Shown here: in pieces, positions 1 through 5,257 of the stretch | How the letters are laid out: each line of letters starts with the position of its first letter | How positions within the stretch are numbered: the stretch's first letter is position 1 | Origin: Chloroflexota bacterium | Lineage (GTDB): Bacteria; Chloroflexota; Dehalococcoidia; SM23-28-2; RBG-16-64-32 | NCBI GenBank assembly: GCA_005880075.1 | Contig: VBJT01000032.1 | Coordinates: forward strand, 1-8,624 | DNA length: 8,624 nucleotides | Direction: 5' to 3' | Position numbers and translations under genes: made by a program | The notes under the pieces: model-generated | What the model was told of the DNA's origin: nothing | Seen by the model: only the letters and a program-made list of their open reading frames with translations | The model's database searches: none

Positions 1-5
1 TAACA

Positions 6-611
6 ATGCCCTGCAGCGACCAGCACTTCATACCCATCCTCGACGAAATCCGCGCCCGGCCGGACCCCGACGATCCAGAGTCCAGTGTCCTGAGTCCAAA
101 GTCTCGGCCCAAGCGCCGCGGCGGCCCGCGGCCCGGATCAGGCCCGCCGAAGGGCAATCTCAACGCCCTCAAGCACGGACGCTTCTCCCGCCGCCACAAG
201 ATCATCCTCGAGGCAATTCTCGAGGTCCCCGAGGCCCGCGAAGCCCTCATCGGCGTCATGAAGCGCAACCGCCGGCGCCAGAAGCAGGCCGAGCTCGAAG
301 CCGCCTACATCCTCATGCGCTGGCTCGCCACCAACAACCCCGCGTTCCTCCCCGCCGCCCTCGACCAGGCCCGTCCTGAGTGGGAGGCGGGCACCGGGGG
401 AGGACACGAACGGGCCGCCCCCAACCTCGAACCCGCCGCTGAGCCTCGTAGCCCAGCACCTTCAGGTGCGCTTCCAGCCCAAAACGACCAAACACAAATC
501 GACCAGCTCACCGCCTCCCTCAGACGTATGAACGAGAGCCTAAACCGAAGACTTCTCCGAAAAACGACCAAAAAGCGCACCCCCAAACCCAGGGAACGAC
601 CAAACCCGTAG
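6..611 (+). CDS. Basic hypothetical protein with a GNLNALKHG motif (201 aa)
   Basis: The product is 201 residues, strongly basic, with no signal peptide or membrane segment. Residues about 34-58 are Arg/Gly/Pro-rich and end in GNLNALKHG (50-58). This motif is common in short DNA-associated proteins, including phage terminase small-subunit-like proteins and many unassigned bacterial ones. Residues 62-125 look helical (KIILEAILEVPEAREAL, then AELEAAYILMRWLA). Residues 130-160 are a Pro/Ala/Gly-rich linker. Residues 163-186 could form a short coiled coil (IDQLTASLRRMNESL). The tail is Lys/Arg/Pro-rich and of lower GC. The ATG at 6 is only five bases from the window edge, so no ribosome binding site can be judged and an upstream start is possible. 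The TAG stop lies inside the first copy of the repeat at 608-660. DNA binding is an inference; without large terminase, portal or integrase genes nearby, a prophage origin is not supported. Confidence 0.65.
   Translation: MPCSDQHFIPILDEIRARPDPDDPESSVLSPKSRPKRRGGPRPGSGPPKGNLNALKHGRFSRRHKIILEAILEVPEAREALIGVMKRNRRRQKQAELEAAYILMRWLATNNPAFLPAALDQARPEWEAGTGGGHERAAPNLEPAAEPRSPAPSGALPAQNDQTQIDQLTASLRRMNESLNRRLLRKTTKKRTPKPRERPNP
77..104 (+). repeat. Degenerate heptamer tandem repeat, four units
   Basis: Four consecutive 7-base units read AGAGTCC, AGTGTCC, TGAGTCC and AAAGTCT, sharing the pattern NNNGTCY. They lie inside the first coding region, where they encode the stretch around residues 24-33. The period of 7 is the same as in the arrays at 1287, 1324 and 2350. 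Confidence 0.55.
483..604 (+). repeat. Three copies of AACGACCAAA in three reading frames
   Basis: The 10-base word AACGACCAAA occurs at 483-492, 563-572 and 595-604. Relative to the overlapping gene the three copies sit in three different codon frames (for example Asn-Asp-Gln in the first), so the likeness is at the DNA level rather than a protein repeat. The copies are not evenly spaced (80 and 32 bases), which argues against a replication iteron array. They mark the non-conserved, lower-GC 3' end of the first gene. Confidence 0.5.
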
Positions 612-660
612 GGGCGCGGGCTTGCCCCGCCCTCCAGTAGGGGCGCGGGCTTGCCCCGCC
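608..660. repeat. Two-copy GC-rich palindromic repeat between convergent genes
   Basis: A 24-base unit beginning GTAGGGGCGCGGGC occurs at 608-631 and, identically, at 637-660, separated by CTCCA. Within each unit GGGGC can pair with GCCCC (611-615 with 624-628), or GGCG plus GGG with CCC plus CGCC around a one-base bulge, giving a compact hairpin. The pair fills the whole gap between two convergent genes, contains the stop codon of the upstream gene, and abuts the stop of the acetyltransferase gene. A role as a bidirectional transcription end or RNA stabiliser is plausible but there is no T tract. Similar GTAGGGGC palindromes are, from general knowledge, dispersed between genes in Chloroflexota genomes. 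Confidence 0.75.
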
Positions 661-1272
661 TCAGAAATCCGCGGAGGAGCGCCAGCGGCGGAGGGGCATC
701 ACGAGCATGACGACATCGTGGAGGCGGCCGTCGGGGTCGATGGCGCCGCCGTGGACGAGGCCGAGCCGGATGAAGCCGAGGGACTCGGCCGCGGCGAGCG
801 CCTGGGCCTGGACGTCGGCGACAGCCTCGAAGAGGACGCCGTTGAGGCCGCTGTCGCGAGCGACGTCGAGGAGCTCGCTGAGGATGGCGGTGCCGAGACC
901 GCGGTGGCGGTAGTCCTGGGCGACAACGACGCGCAGGTCGGCGAGGTGGCCGCGGGCGGCGCCGCGCCGGCGGACGAGCGCGGCCTCCGCCAGCACGCGG
1001 CCGTCGTCGACGGCGATGAGGGCGAAGGCGCGGCCGCCGGTCCGGTGCGTCGGGGAGGGCTCCGGGTCGGGGCGCTCGGCGTCGCGGACCCAGCCGCCGA
1101 TGAGGTCGGGGGAGCTGACGTCGTCCTTGAGGAAGAAGCGCTCGGCCTCGGGGATGGCCTGGAAGAAGGCGAGGAGGGCGTCTTCGTCGCCGGCGGCGAG
1201 ACGGCGGACGAGAACCTCGGCGCCGTCGCGGAGGGCGACGGTCTTTGGGTAGGCGGCGTCAGGCCAGGGCAT
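661..1272 (-). CDS. GNAT-family N-acetyltransferase (203 aa)
   Basis: The product is predicted to transfer an acetyl group from acetyl-CoA to an amine; the acceptor (protein lysine or small molecule) cannot be read from sequence. The domain starts with YPKTVALRDGAEVLVRRL (residues 8-25), typical of stand-alone GNATs that open with an Arg-rich first strand. The acetyl-CoA-binding motif A is LRVVVAQDYRHRGLGTAILSEL (113-134), containing the Q/RxxGxG/A loop as RHRGLG (122-127). Motif B follows as AAESLGFIRLG (161-171), and the C-terminal strand is GRLHDVVMLVM (182-192). The ATG at 1272 is chosen because family homology begins just after it, but it has no Shine-Dalgarno: the bases in front are the complement of a GGAGAAA repeat. 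The frame stays open back to an ATG at 1479 that does have a ribosome binding site, so a 272-residue product is possible. Confidence 0.85.
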   Translation of the reverse strand: MPWPDAAYPKTVALRDGAEVLVRRLAAGDEDALLAFFQAIPEAERFFLKDDVSSPDLIGGWVRDAERPDPEPSPTHRTGGRAFALIAVDDGRVLAEAALVRRRGAARGHLADLRVVVAQDYRHRGLGTAILSELLDVARDSGLNGVLFEAVADVQAQALAAAESLGFIRLGLVHGGAIDPDGRLHDVVMLVMPLRRWRSSADF

Positions 1273-1479
1273 GGAATGAGAGTACAGGAGAAAGGAGAAA
1301 GGAGAAAGGAGCCGGAAAAGGTGAGGTGTTAGGTGGTAGGTGTTAGTCGAGGCGCTCGCGGGTGCGGGAGCGACTTCGTAGACGAAGTTGGGGCCGTCTT
1401 GGTCGGAGGCCTTGACGAGGGCGATGGCGATCAGCAGGAGCTGCTCGTTGGTGAGGCGCTTGGTTTCGGCTTCCCGCAT
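1273..1479 (-). CDS. In-frame leader ORF or small gene fused to the GNAT frame (69 codons)
   Basis: From an ATG at 1479 the frame runs without a stop into the GNAT gene. The first 45 or so codons (starting MREAETKRLTNEQLLLIAIA) have the high-GC third positions of real genes in this window and include a hydrophobic run LLLIAIALV. An SD-like GGGAAGAG lies 8 bases upstream of the ATG. The remaining codons run through two 7-base tandem repeats and give a low-complexity sequence ending at the GNAT Met. The likeliest reading is a small independent protein of roughly 45 residues whose stop has been lost to repeat insertion, or a real N-terminal extension. A fortuitous open frame is the alternative. 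I do not recognise the peptide and assign no function. Confidence 0.35.
1287..1311 (+). repeat. Heptamer tandem repeat GGAGAAA, 3.6 copies
   Basis: Three perfect GGAGAAA units (1287-1307) are followed by GGAG. The array lies 15 bases upstream of the GNAT ATG on the minus strand and inside the open leader frame. Each unit is 7 bases, so gain or loss of one would shift the leader frame. Confidence 0.85.
1324..1346 (+). repeat. Heptamer tandem repeat AGGTGTT, 3.3 copies
   Basis: The units are AGGTGTT (1324-1330), AGGTGGT (1331-1337) and AGGTGTT (1338-1344), followed by AG. The array sits only 12 bases from the GGAGAAA array and also lies within the leader frame upstream of the GNAT gene. Confidence 0.8.
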
Positions 1480-1487
1480 CTATGCAA

Positions 1488-1495
1488 CTCTTCCC
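1488..1495 (-). promoter_or_regulatory. Ribosome binding site for the ATG at 1479
   Basis: The minus strand reads GGGAAGAG, 8 bases before the ATG at 1479. It is the only SD-like sequence placed in front of either candidate start of the GNAT frame, so it favours translation beginning at 1479. Confidence 0.45.
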
Positions 1496-1562
1496 ATAAT
1501 CTGTTAATTGCTACGGTAGCGGCGAGAAGTGAACAGGCCGTAGGAATTCCCACAGAAATTGG

Positions 1563-1590
1563 TTGGAAAATCGCGTTAGCGGGCGATAAA
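1563..1590 (+). promoter_or_regulatory. Possible promoter for the nucleotidyltransferase gene
   Basis: TTGGAA (1563-1568) and GATAAA (1585-1590) are 16 bases apart, each matching four of six sigma-70 consensus positions. They lie about 50 bases before the ATG at 1642, in the less GC-rich divergent gap between the leader frame (-) and the nucleotidyltransferase (+). The same gap holds small perfect dyads at 1510-1520 (GCTAC-G-GTAGC) and 1543-1550 (GGAATTCC). This is a pattern match only. Confidence 0.3.
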
Positions 1591-1641
1591 GCGAGTATGG
1601 GGCTAGCATCACGAGGGAGGGCTCGGTACGCTAGTCATAAC

Positions 1642-2334
1642 ATGCACGCGCTAATCATTGCTGGAGGCGAGGGGCAGAGGCTGCGGCCGCTGACGGACGA
1701 CCGTCCGAAGGGGATGGTGCCGGTGGCAGGAAAGCCGATCCTGCAGCACCACATCGAGTGGCTGCGCGATAACGGAGTACGGCACGCGGTGATCGCCTGC
1801 GGCTACCGCTACGACGTGATCGAGGATTACTTCGAGGACGGGTCTCGCTTCGGGCTCCGCGTGACTTATTCGATCGAGCGGACGCCGCTGGGACGCGGGG
1901 GCGCGCTGAAGCAGGCGTTCGAGCAGGTGCCGCAAGATGTCCCGTGGGTCGTCGCGACTAACGGGGACAATCTCAACAGTCAGCGCCTGGCGCCGCTGGT
2001 GCGGCAGCACCTGCGCACGGGCGCGGTCGCGACCTTGCTTCTGACGCAGCTGCGCAGCCCGTACGGTATCGCGCAGCAGCGGGGGAAACACATCACCGGG
2101 TTCCACGAAAAGCCGCTGCTGTCGCACTGGCTAAACGCGGGGGTGTACGTGCTGAATCGCGAGTTCCTGGAGGCATGCCCTGTTGTGGGCGACCACGAGG
2201 ACCACCTCTTCCCGACGCTGGCGGAGGAGGGGAAGCTGTACGGGTTCCGCTCGAGGGCGTATTGGAAAGCGATCGATACGGTGAAGGACCTGAAGGAAGC
2301 TGAGAAGGAGCTGGGGCAGTTGGCGGGAAAGTAG
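1642..2334 (+). CDS. Mannose-1-phosphate guanylyltransferase-type sugar nucleotidyltransferase (230 aa)
   Basis: The product is predicted to couple a hexose-1-phosphate to a nucleoside triphosphate, releasing pyrophosphate. The nucleotide-binding signature is at residues 7-23 (AGGEGQRLRPLTDDRPK), followed by GMVPVAGKPIL. The metal-binding Asp is in NGDN (D109). FHEKP (154-158) and NAGVYV (165-170) match the sugar-binding segments, and YWKAIDT (207-213) corresponds to the usual W-x-D-I-G-T, with Ala-Ile-Asp variation. At 230 residues it is a bare nucleotidyltransferase fold, without a C-terminal beta-helix or isomerase domain. The ATG at 1642 is chosen because the conserved fold begins MHALIIAGGEG; the frame is open further upstream but that part shows no similarity. 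The Shine-Dalgarno is weak (a GGGAGGG about 20 bases upstream). With the mutase and isomerase downstream, GDP-mannose synthesis is the best guess; the base specificity (GTP, UTP or dTTP) cannot be settled from sequence. Confidence 0.85.
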   Translation: MHALIIAGGEGQRLRPLTDDRPKGMVPVAGKPILQHHIEWLRDNGVRHAVIACGYRYDVIEDYFEDGSRFGLRVTYSIERTPLGRGGALKQAFEQVPQDVPWVVATNGDNLNSQRLAPLVRQHLRTGAVATLLLTQLRSPYGIAQQRGKHITGFHEKPLLSHWLNAGVYVLNREFLEACPVVGDHEDHLFPTLAEEGKLYGFRSRAYWKAIDTVKDLKEAEKELGQLAGK

Positions 2335-2349
2335 TTCGAGCGAGACGAG

Positions 2350-2363
2350 GTACGAAGTACGAA
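2350..2363 (+). repeat. Heptamer tandem repeat GTACGAA, two copies
   Basis: Two perfect GTACGAA units lie 15 bases after the nucleotidyltransferase stop, preceded by a decayed unit AGACGAG (2343-2349) in the same 7-base register. This is the fourth period-7 tract in the window. Confidence 0.55.
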
Positions 2364-2364
2364 T

Positions 2365-2373
2365 TGCGATAAT
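2365..2373 (+). promoter_or_regulatory. Extended -10 element (TGCGATAAT)
   Basis: TGC directly followed by GATAAT matches the TGn-TATAAT extended -10, five of six in the hexamer. No -35 is visible at 16-18 bases upstream, as is usual for extended -10 promoters. Transcription would start near 2380 and meet the terminator at 2420-2452, so any product is either a short RNA of about 70 bases or a leader transcript for the mutase gene. Confidence 0.3.
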
Positions 2374-2419
2374 CTCATTGCTTATCAGGTGCGGTCGCCG
2401 TTCGGCAGTTCAGCATCGG

Positions 2420-2452
2420 AGTCCCCGATGGACCGGGGGCTTTTCTGTTTCT
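2420..2452 (+). terminator. Rho-independent terminator with a competing upstream hairpin
   Basis: AGTCCCCG (2420-2427) pairs with CGGGGGCT (2434-2441) as an 8-bp stem with one G-T pair and a six-base loop, followed at once by a T-rich tail TTTCTGTTTCT. It is a convincing intrinsic terminator for the nucleotidyltransferase gene, 86 bases after its stop. A second stem, CATCGG (2414-2419) with CCGATG (2425-2430), uses part of the same bases and cannot form together with it, an arrangement resembling an anti-terminator/terminator switch. Confidence 0.75.
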
Positions 2453-2550
2453 GATGGGTTGGTTGCGCCCTCCATGCGGCGAGGCTCTAAGATTACAGGC
2501 GTGACTGCGAACGCGGCAGACAGCCACGGTCGAAGCAGAGGCGGCGGTTG

Positions 2551-2576
2551 ACGGACAGAGCTGAAGCTTTGTCCGT
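2551..2576 (+). promoter_or_regulatory. 11-bp hairpin with TGAA loop upstream of the mutase gene
   Basis: ACGGACAGAGC (2551-2561) pairs with GCTTTGTCCGT (2566-2576) along its whole length with a single G-T pair and a TGAA tetraloop. It ends 40 bases before the GTG start of the mutase. No T tract follows, so it is not a simple terminator. It could be an RNA leader element or, as DNA, the dyad of an operator. TTGACG (2548-2553) at its left edge resembles a -35, but no -10 is seen at the proper spacing. Confidence 0.5.
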
Positions 2577-2616
2577 ACGGGCGAAGAGCGGAACGGCGAC
2601 GTGAGAGATCGGGCGA

Positions 2617-4038
2617 GTGACCTCGATTAAGTTCGGGACGGACGGCTGGCGGGCGATTATCGCGGATGAGTTCACGTTCGCGAATGTGCGGGCGTGCGCG
2701 CAGGCGACGGCGCGGTACTTCCTTGACGCGGGGGTGGCGTCGCGCGGGATTGTCGTCGGGTACGATACGCGGTTCGCCTCGGAGGAGTTCGCGGCGGCGG
2801 TTGCGGAGGTGCTGGCGGCGAACGGGGTGCCGGTGCAGCTGTGCGACCGATCGGCGCCGACGCCGGTGATCGGGTTCAATATCCGCCGGCTGAAGGCGGG
2901 GGGCGGGATTGTGATCACGTCGAGCCACAACCCTGCGTTGTATTCGGGCTTCAAGGTGCGCACGGAGCAGGCGAGCGCCGCCGCGCCGGAGATCCTCGCG
3001 GAAATAGAGGCGCGACTGCCGGAAGCGCTGAGCGGAGCGGTCGGGCGGATGCCGATGGATGAGGCGAAGGGAAAGGACTTGGTGCGAACGTTCGACCCCA
3101 GGGCAGACTATCTGCGGCACCTGTCGGAGCTTGTCGAGATCGAGCGGCTGCGTGAGGCAGGGCTGCGCGTGGTGGTCGACCCAATGCACGGTGCAGGGGC
3201 GGGGTACCTGCACGAGCTGCTCGCGGGCGGGCGGACGCAGGCAATCGAGATCCGTTCCGAGCGGAACCCAGCGTTCCCGGGGATGCACAATCCCGAGCCG
3301 ATCGCGCGAAACCTCGAGGCGACACGCGAGGCGGTCGTCCGGGAGCACGCGCAGGTGGCGCTCGCGGCCGACGGCGATGCGGACCGCATCGGCGTGATGG
3401 ATGACCGGGGCGAATTCATCGATCAGTTGCGGGTGTTCGCGCTGTTGGCGTACTACCTGCTGGAAGTGCGGGGGCTGCGCGGGCCAATCGTGAAGTCTGT
3501 GACGACGACGAGCATGGTCCAGCGCCTGGGCGAGCTGTACGGCGTTCCCGTGTACGAGACGGGCGTGGGTTTCAAGTATCTGGGACCGAAGATGATCGAG
3601 ACGGACGCGCTGATCGCCGGCGAGGAGTCGGGCGGTTTCGCCTTCCGCGGCCACCTGCCGGAGCGTGACGGGATCGTATCCGGCCTGTATATACTCGACT
3701 TGATGGCGCGGCGCGGGAAGAGCCTCCCCGAACTGCTCGAGGAGGTCTTCGCGAAAGTGGGGCCGCACTATTATGACCGGATCGACATCACGATGACGCC
3801 GGCAGAACGCGATCGCATCGCCGCGCTGCTGCCGAGGCTTGAGCCTCAAGCAATCGATGGGCTGCGGGTAACCGGCTACGACCGGACAGACGGCCTGCGC
3901 TTTCTGCTCGAGGGCGGCGCGTGGGCGCTCATCCGGCTTTCGGGCACCGAGCCGCTGATGCGGATCTACACCGAGGTGCGTGAGGGCGAGCAGGTGCAGC
4001 CGCTGCTGCAGGCCGTGCGCGAGCTGACCGGCGCGTGA
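2617..4038 (+). CDS. Phosphomannomutase/phosphoglucomutase, alpha-D-phosphohexomutase family (473 aa)
   Basis: The product interconverts hexose-6-phosphate and hexose-1-phosphate through a phosphoserine, in the cytoplasm. All four family landmarks are present: the phosphoserine loop TSSHNP (101-106, Ser103 next to His expected to carry the phosphate), the Mg-binding loop DGDADR (252-257), the sugar-binding loop GEESGG (335-340), and the C-terminal phosphate-binding RLSGTEP (440-446). The N-terminus IKFGTDGWRAII (4-15) is characteristic, and the length is normal for a complete four-domain enzyme. The start is the GTG at 2617, placing the conserved KFGTDGWR five residues in; the SD is weak. The next gene, the bifunctional isomerase, begins 36 bases downstream, suggesting an operon. 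Mannose versus glucose preference cannot be read reliably, but the neighbouring PGI/PMI and guanylyltransferase point to mannose-6-P to mannose-1-P. Confidence 0.93.
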   Translation: MTSIKFGTDGWRAIIADEFTFANVRACAQATARYFLDAGVASRGIVVGYDTRFASEEFAAAVAEVLAANGVPVQLCDRSAPTPVIGFNIRRLKAGGGIVITSSHNPALYSGFKVRTEQASAAAPEILAEIEARLPEALSGAVGRMPMDEAKGKDLVRTFDPRADYLRHLSELVEIERLREAGLRVVVDPMHGAGAGYLHELLAGGRTQAIEIRSERNPAFPGMHNPEPIARNLEATREAVVREHAQVALAADGDADRIGVMDDRGEFIDQLRVFALLAYYLLEVRGLRGPIVKSVTTTSMVQRLGELYGVPVYETGVGFKYLGPKMIETDALIAGEESGGFAFRGHLPERDGIVSGLYILDLMARRGKSLPELLEEVFAKVGPHYYDRIDITMTPAERDRIAALLPRLEPQAIDGLRVTGYDRTDGLRFLLEGGAWALIRLSGTEPLMRIYTEVREGEQVQPLLQAVRELTGA

Positions 4039-4074
4039 AAGCACCCGCCTGGACCGAGCTGTAATCGGCCCGAA

Positions 4075-5169
4075 ATGACCGCCGAGCAGCATCAGGTTCT
4101 CGATGATCCAGTTCAACGAGCACGACTAGACCCCGGCGACATGCTCGGCGCCGTGTACGGGCTGCCGGAGCAGTGCCGGGAGGCGTGGGACGGGGCGAGG
4201 GCCTTTGAGCTGCCGTGGAAGGAGGCGCCGCGACGGATAGTGATCCTCGGCATGGGGGGCTCGGCGATCGCGGGGGACTACTTCCGAGCGCTGCTGTCCC
4301 TCGAAGCGCCAGTGCGCGTATTCAACGTGCGCGCGTACGACCTGCCCTCGTTCGCGGACGAGGAGACATTGGTCATCGCCTCGAGTTTCAGCGGCGAGAC
4401 CGAAGAGACGCTCTCGGCGTTCGAGCAGGCGTTCGCGACGCCGGCCAGGAAGCTAGCGATTACGACGGGTGGGCGGCTGCTTACTATGGCGCGGGCGAAC
4501 GGCGTGCCGGCGTTTACGTTCGCGTACCACGGAGAGCCGCGGGCAGCCATCGGTTGGGGACTGATGCCGTTGCTGGCCGTGGCGGAGAAGCTCGGGCTCA
4601 TGCAAGGAGTCGAGGCCGATGTGCAGGAGGCGATCGCCGTTCTCACTTCGCTGCGCGAGGAGTACGTGGCGGAGACCGCCTCCTCCCAAAATCCCGCAAA
4701 ACAACTTGCTGTACGGCTGCACGAACGGCTGCCGGTGGTTTACGGAGCGGGTGCGCTGATCGAGGTGGGGCGGCGATGGAAGACGCAGCTGAACGAGTCG
4801 GCGAAGGTGTGGGCATTCTTTGAGGAGCTGCCGGAGGCGCAGCATAACGCCATCGTCGGGTTGGCGCTGCCGAAGGCGATAGCGGGCGCGGCGACGGCCG
4901 TGCTTCTCCCATCGGACAGGCTCGATCACCCGCGGGTGGCGCTGCGATATGACCTGATGCGACGGCTGTTGGCGGACGCCGGGATCGATGCAATTGAGGC
5001 GCCCGGGCGGGGCAAGAGCGCGCTCGCGCAGATGCTATCGCTCACGCTTCTTTGCGACTACGCGGCGACGTACCTGGCGCTGCTTTACGGGACCGACCCC
5101 ACGCCGACGACGGTGATCGACGAACTGAAGGCGTCGCTGGCAAAGGCCGAATGGGCAGCGTCGTCGTAA
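4075..5169 (+). CDS. Bifunctional phosphoglucose/phosphomannose isomerase (364 aa)
   Basis: The product is predicted to interconvert fructose-6-phosphate with glucose-6-phosphate and mannose-6-phosphate. It has the two SIS folds of this archaeal/bacterial family. The first opens with IVILGMGGSAIAGDY (55-69) and the phosphate-binding SSFSGETEET (103-112). The second carries KTQLNESAK (236-244), LPEAQHN (252-258; Glu254 the likely base), SDRLDHPRV (280-288; His285 the likely ring-opening residue) and TPTTVIDELK (343-352; the closing Thr and Lys). These agree with the active-site set known for the Pyrobaculum enzyme. The length is typical. The ATG at 4075 has no clear SD; the 36-base gap after the mutase contains a weak hairpin (4051-4070), so translation may depend on coupling. 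This is the entry step that links glycolysis to the mutase and guanylyltransferase reactions. Confidence 0.92.
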   Translation: MTAEQHQVLDDPVQRARLDPGDMLGAVYGLPEQCREAWDGARAFELPWKEAPRRIVILGMGGSAIAGDYFRALLSLEAPVRVFNVRAYDLPSFADEETLVIASSFSGETEETLSAFEQAFATPARKLAITTGGRLLTMARANGVPAFTFAYHGEPRAAIGWGLMPLLAVAEKLGLMQGVEADVQEAIAVLTSLREEYVAETASSQNPAKQLAVRLHERLPVVYGAGALIEVGRRWKTQLNESAKVWAFFEELPEAQHNAIVGLALPKAIAGAATAVLLPSDRLDHPRVALRYDLMRRLLADAGIDAIEAPGRGKSALAQMLSLTLLCDYAATYLALLYGTDPTPTTVIDELKASLAKAEWAASS

Positions 5170-5175
5170 TCATAG

Positions 5176-5192
5176 AGGGTGGTTTGCACCCT
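5176..5192. promoter_or_regulatory. Short 6-bp hairpin after the isomerase gene
   Basis: AGGGTG (5176-5181) and CACCCT (5187-5192) form a perfect stem with loop GTTTG, seven bases after the isomerase stop and upstream of the response regulator. There is no T run on either strand, so it is at best a weak terminator or part of an operator. No confident promoter for the response regulator was found in this 88-base gap. Confidence 0.3.
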
Positions 5193-5257
5193 GCGAAGCG
5201 GCGTTGCTCGCATTGCAGCGCGGTGTGAACATAGAGCTGGAGGCGCAAATCCGCAAG

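Noticed and set aside
608..660. CRISPR-like repeat
   Set aside because: There are only two copies, separated by 5 bases, with no spacer-sized gap and no cas genes.
622..1332. Long + strand open frame of 236 codons across the acetyltransferase
   Set aside because: It is antisense to a clear GNAT domain; its acidic Gly/Ala/Glu/Asp-rich translation is the usual shadow of a GC-rich gene and shows no domain.
1373..1388. Perfect dyad ACTTCGT-AG-ACGAAGT as an operator
   Set aside because: It lies within the coding-like part of the leader frame (encoding NFVYEV), is not near a promoter, and its two-base loop is too tight for an RNA hairpin; chance is sufficient.
1333..1641. Upstream extension of the nucleotidyltransferase frame
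   Set aside because: The frame is open, but the fold begins at MHALIIAGG; the extension overlaps the opposite-strand leader frame and resembles no nucleotidyltransferase N-terminus.
2381..2441. tRNA-like or known riboswitch sequence before the mutase gene
   Set aside because: No T-loop, anticodon arm or CCA end can be drawn, and no known riboswitch core is recognisable; only the terminator and the competing stem are supported.
2410..4116. 568-codon minus-strand open frame opposite the phosphohexomutase
   Set aside because: The + strand carries all mutase active-site motifs; the antisense product is Arg/His/Pro-rich shadow sequence with no recognisable fold.
5184..5235. Promoter for the response regulator gene
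   Set aside because: Several TTGC words are present, but none has an acceptable -10 at 16-18 bases.
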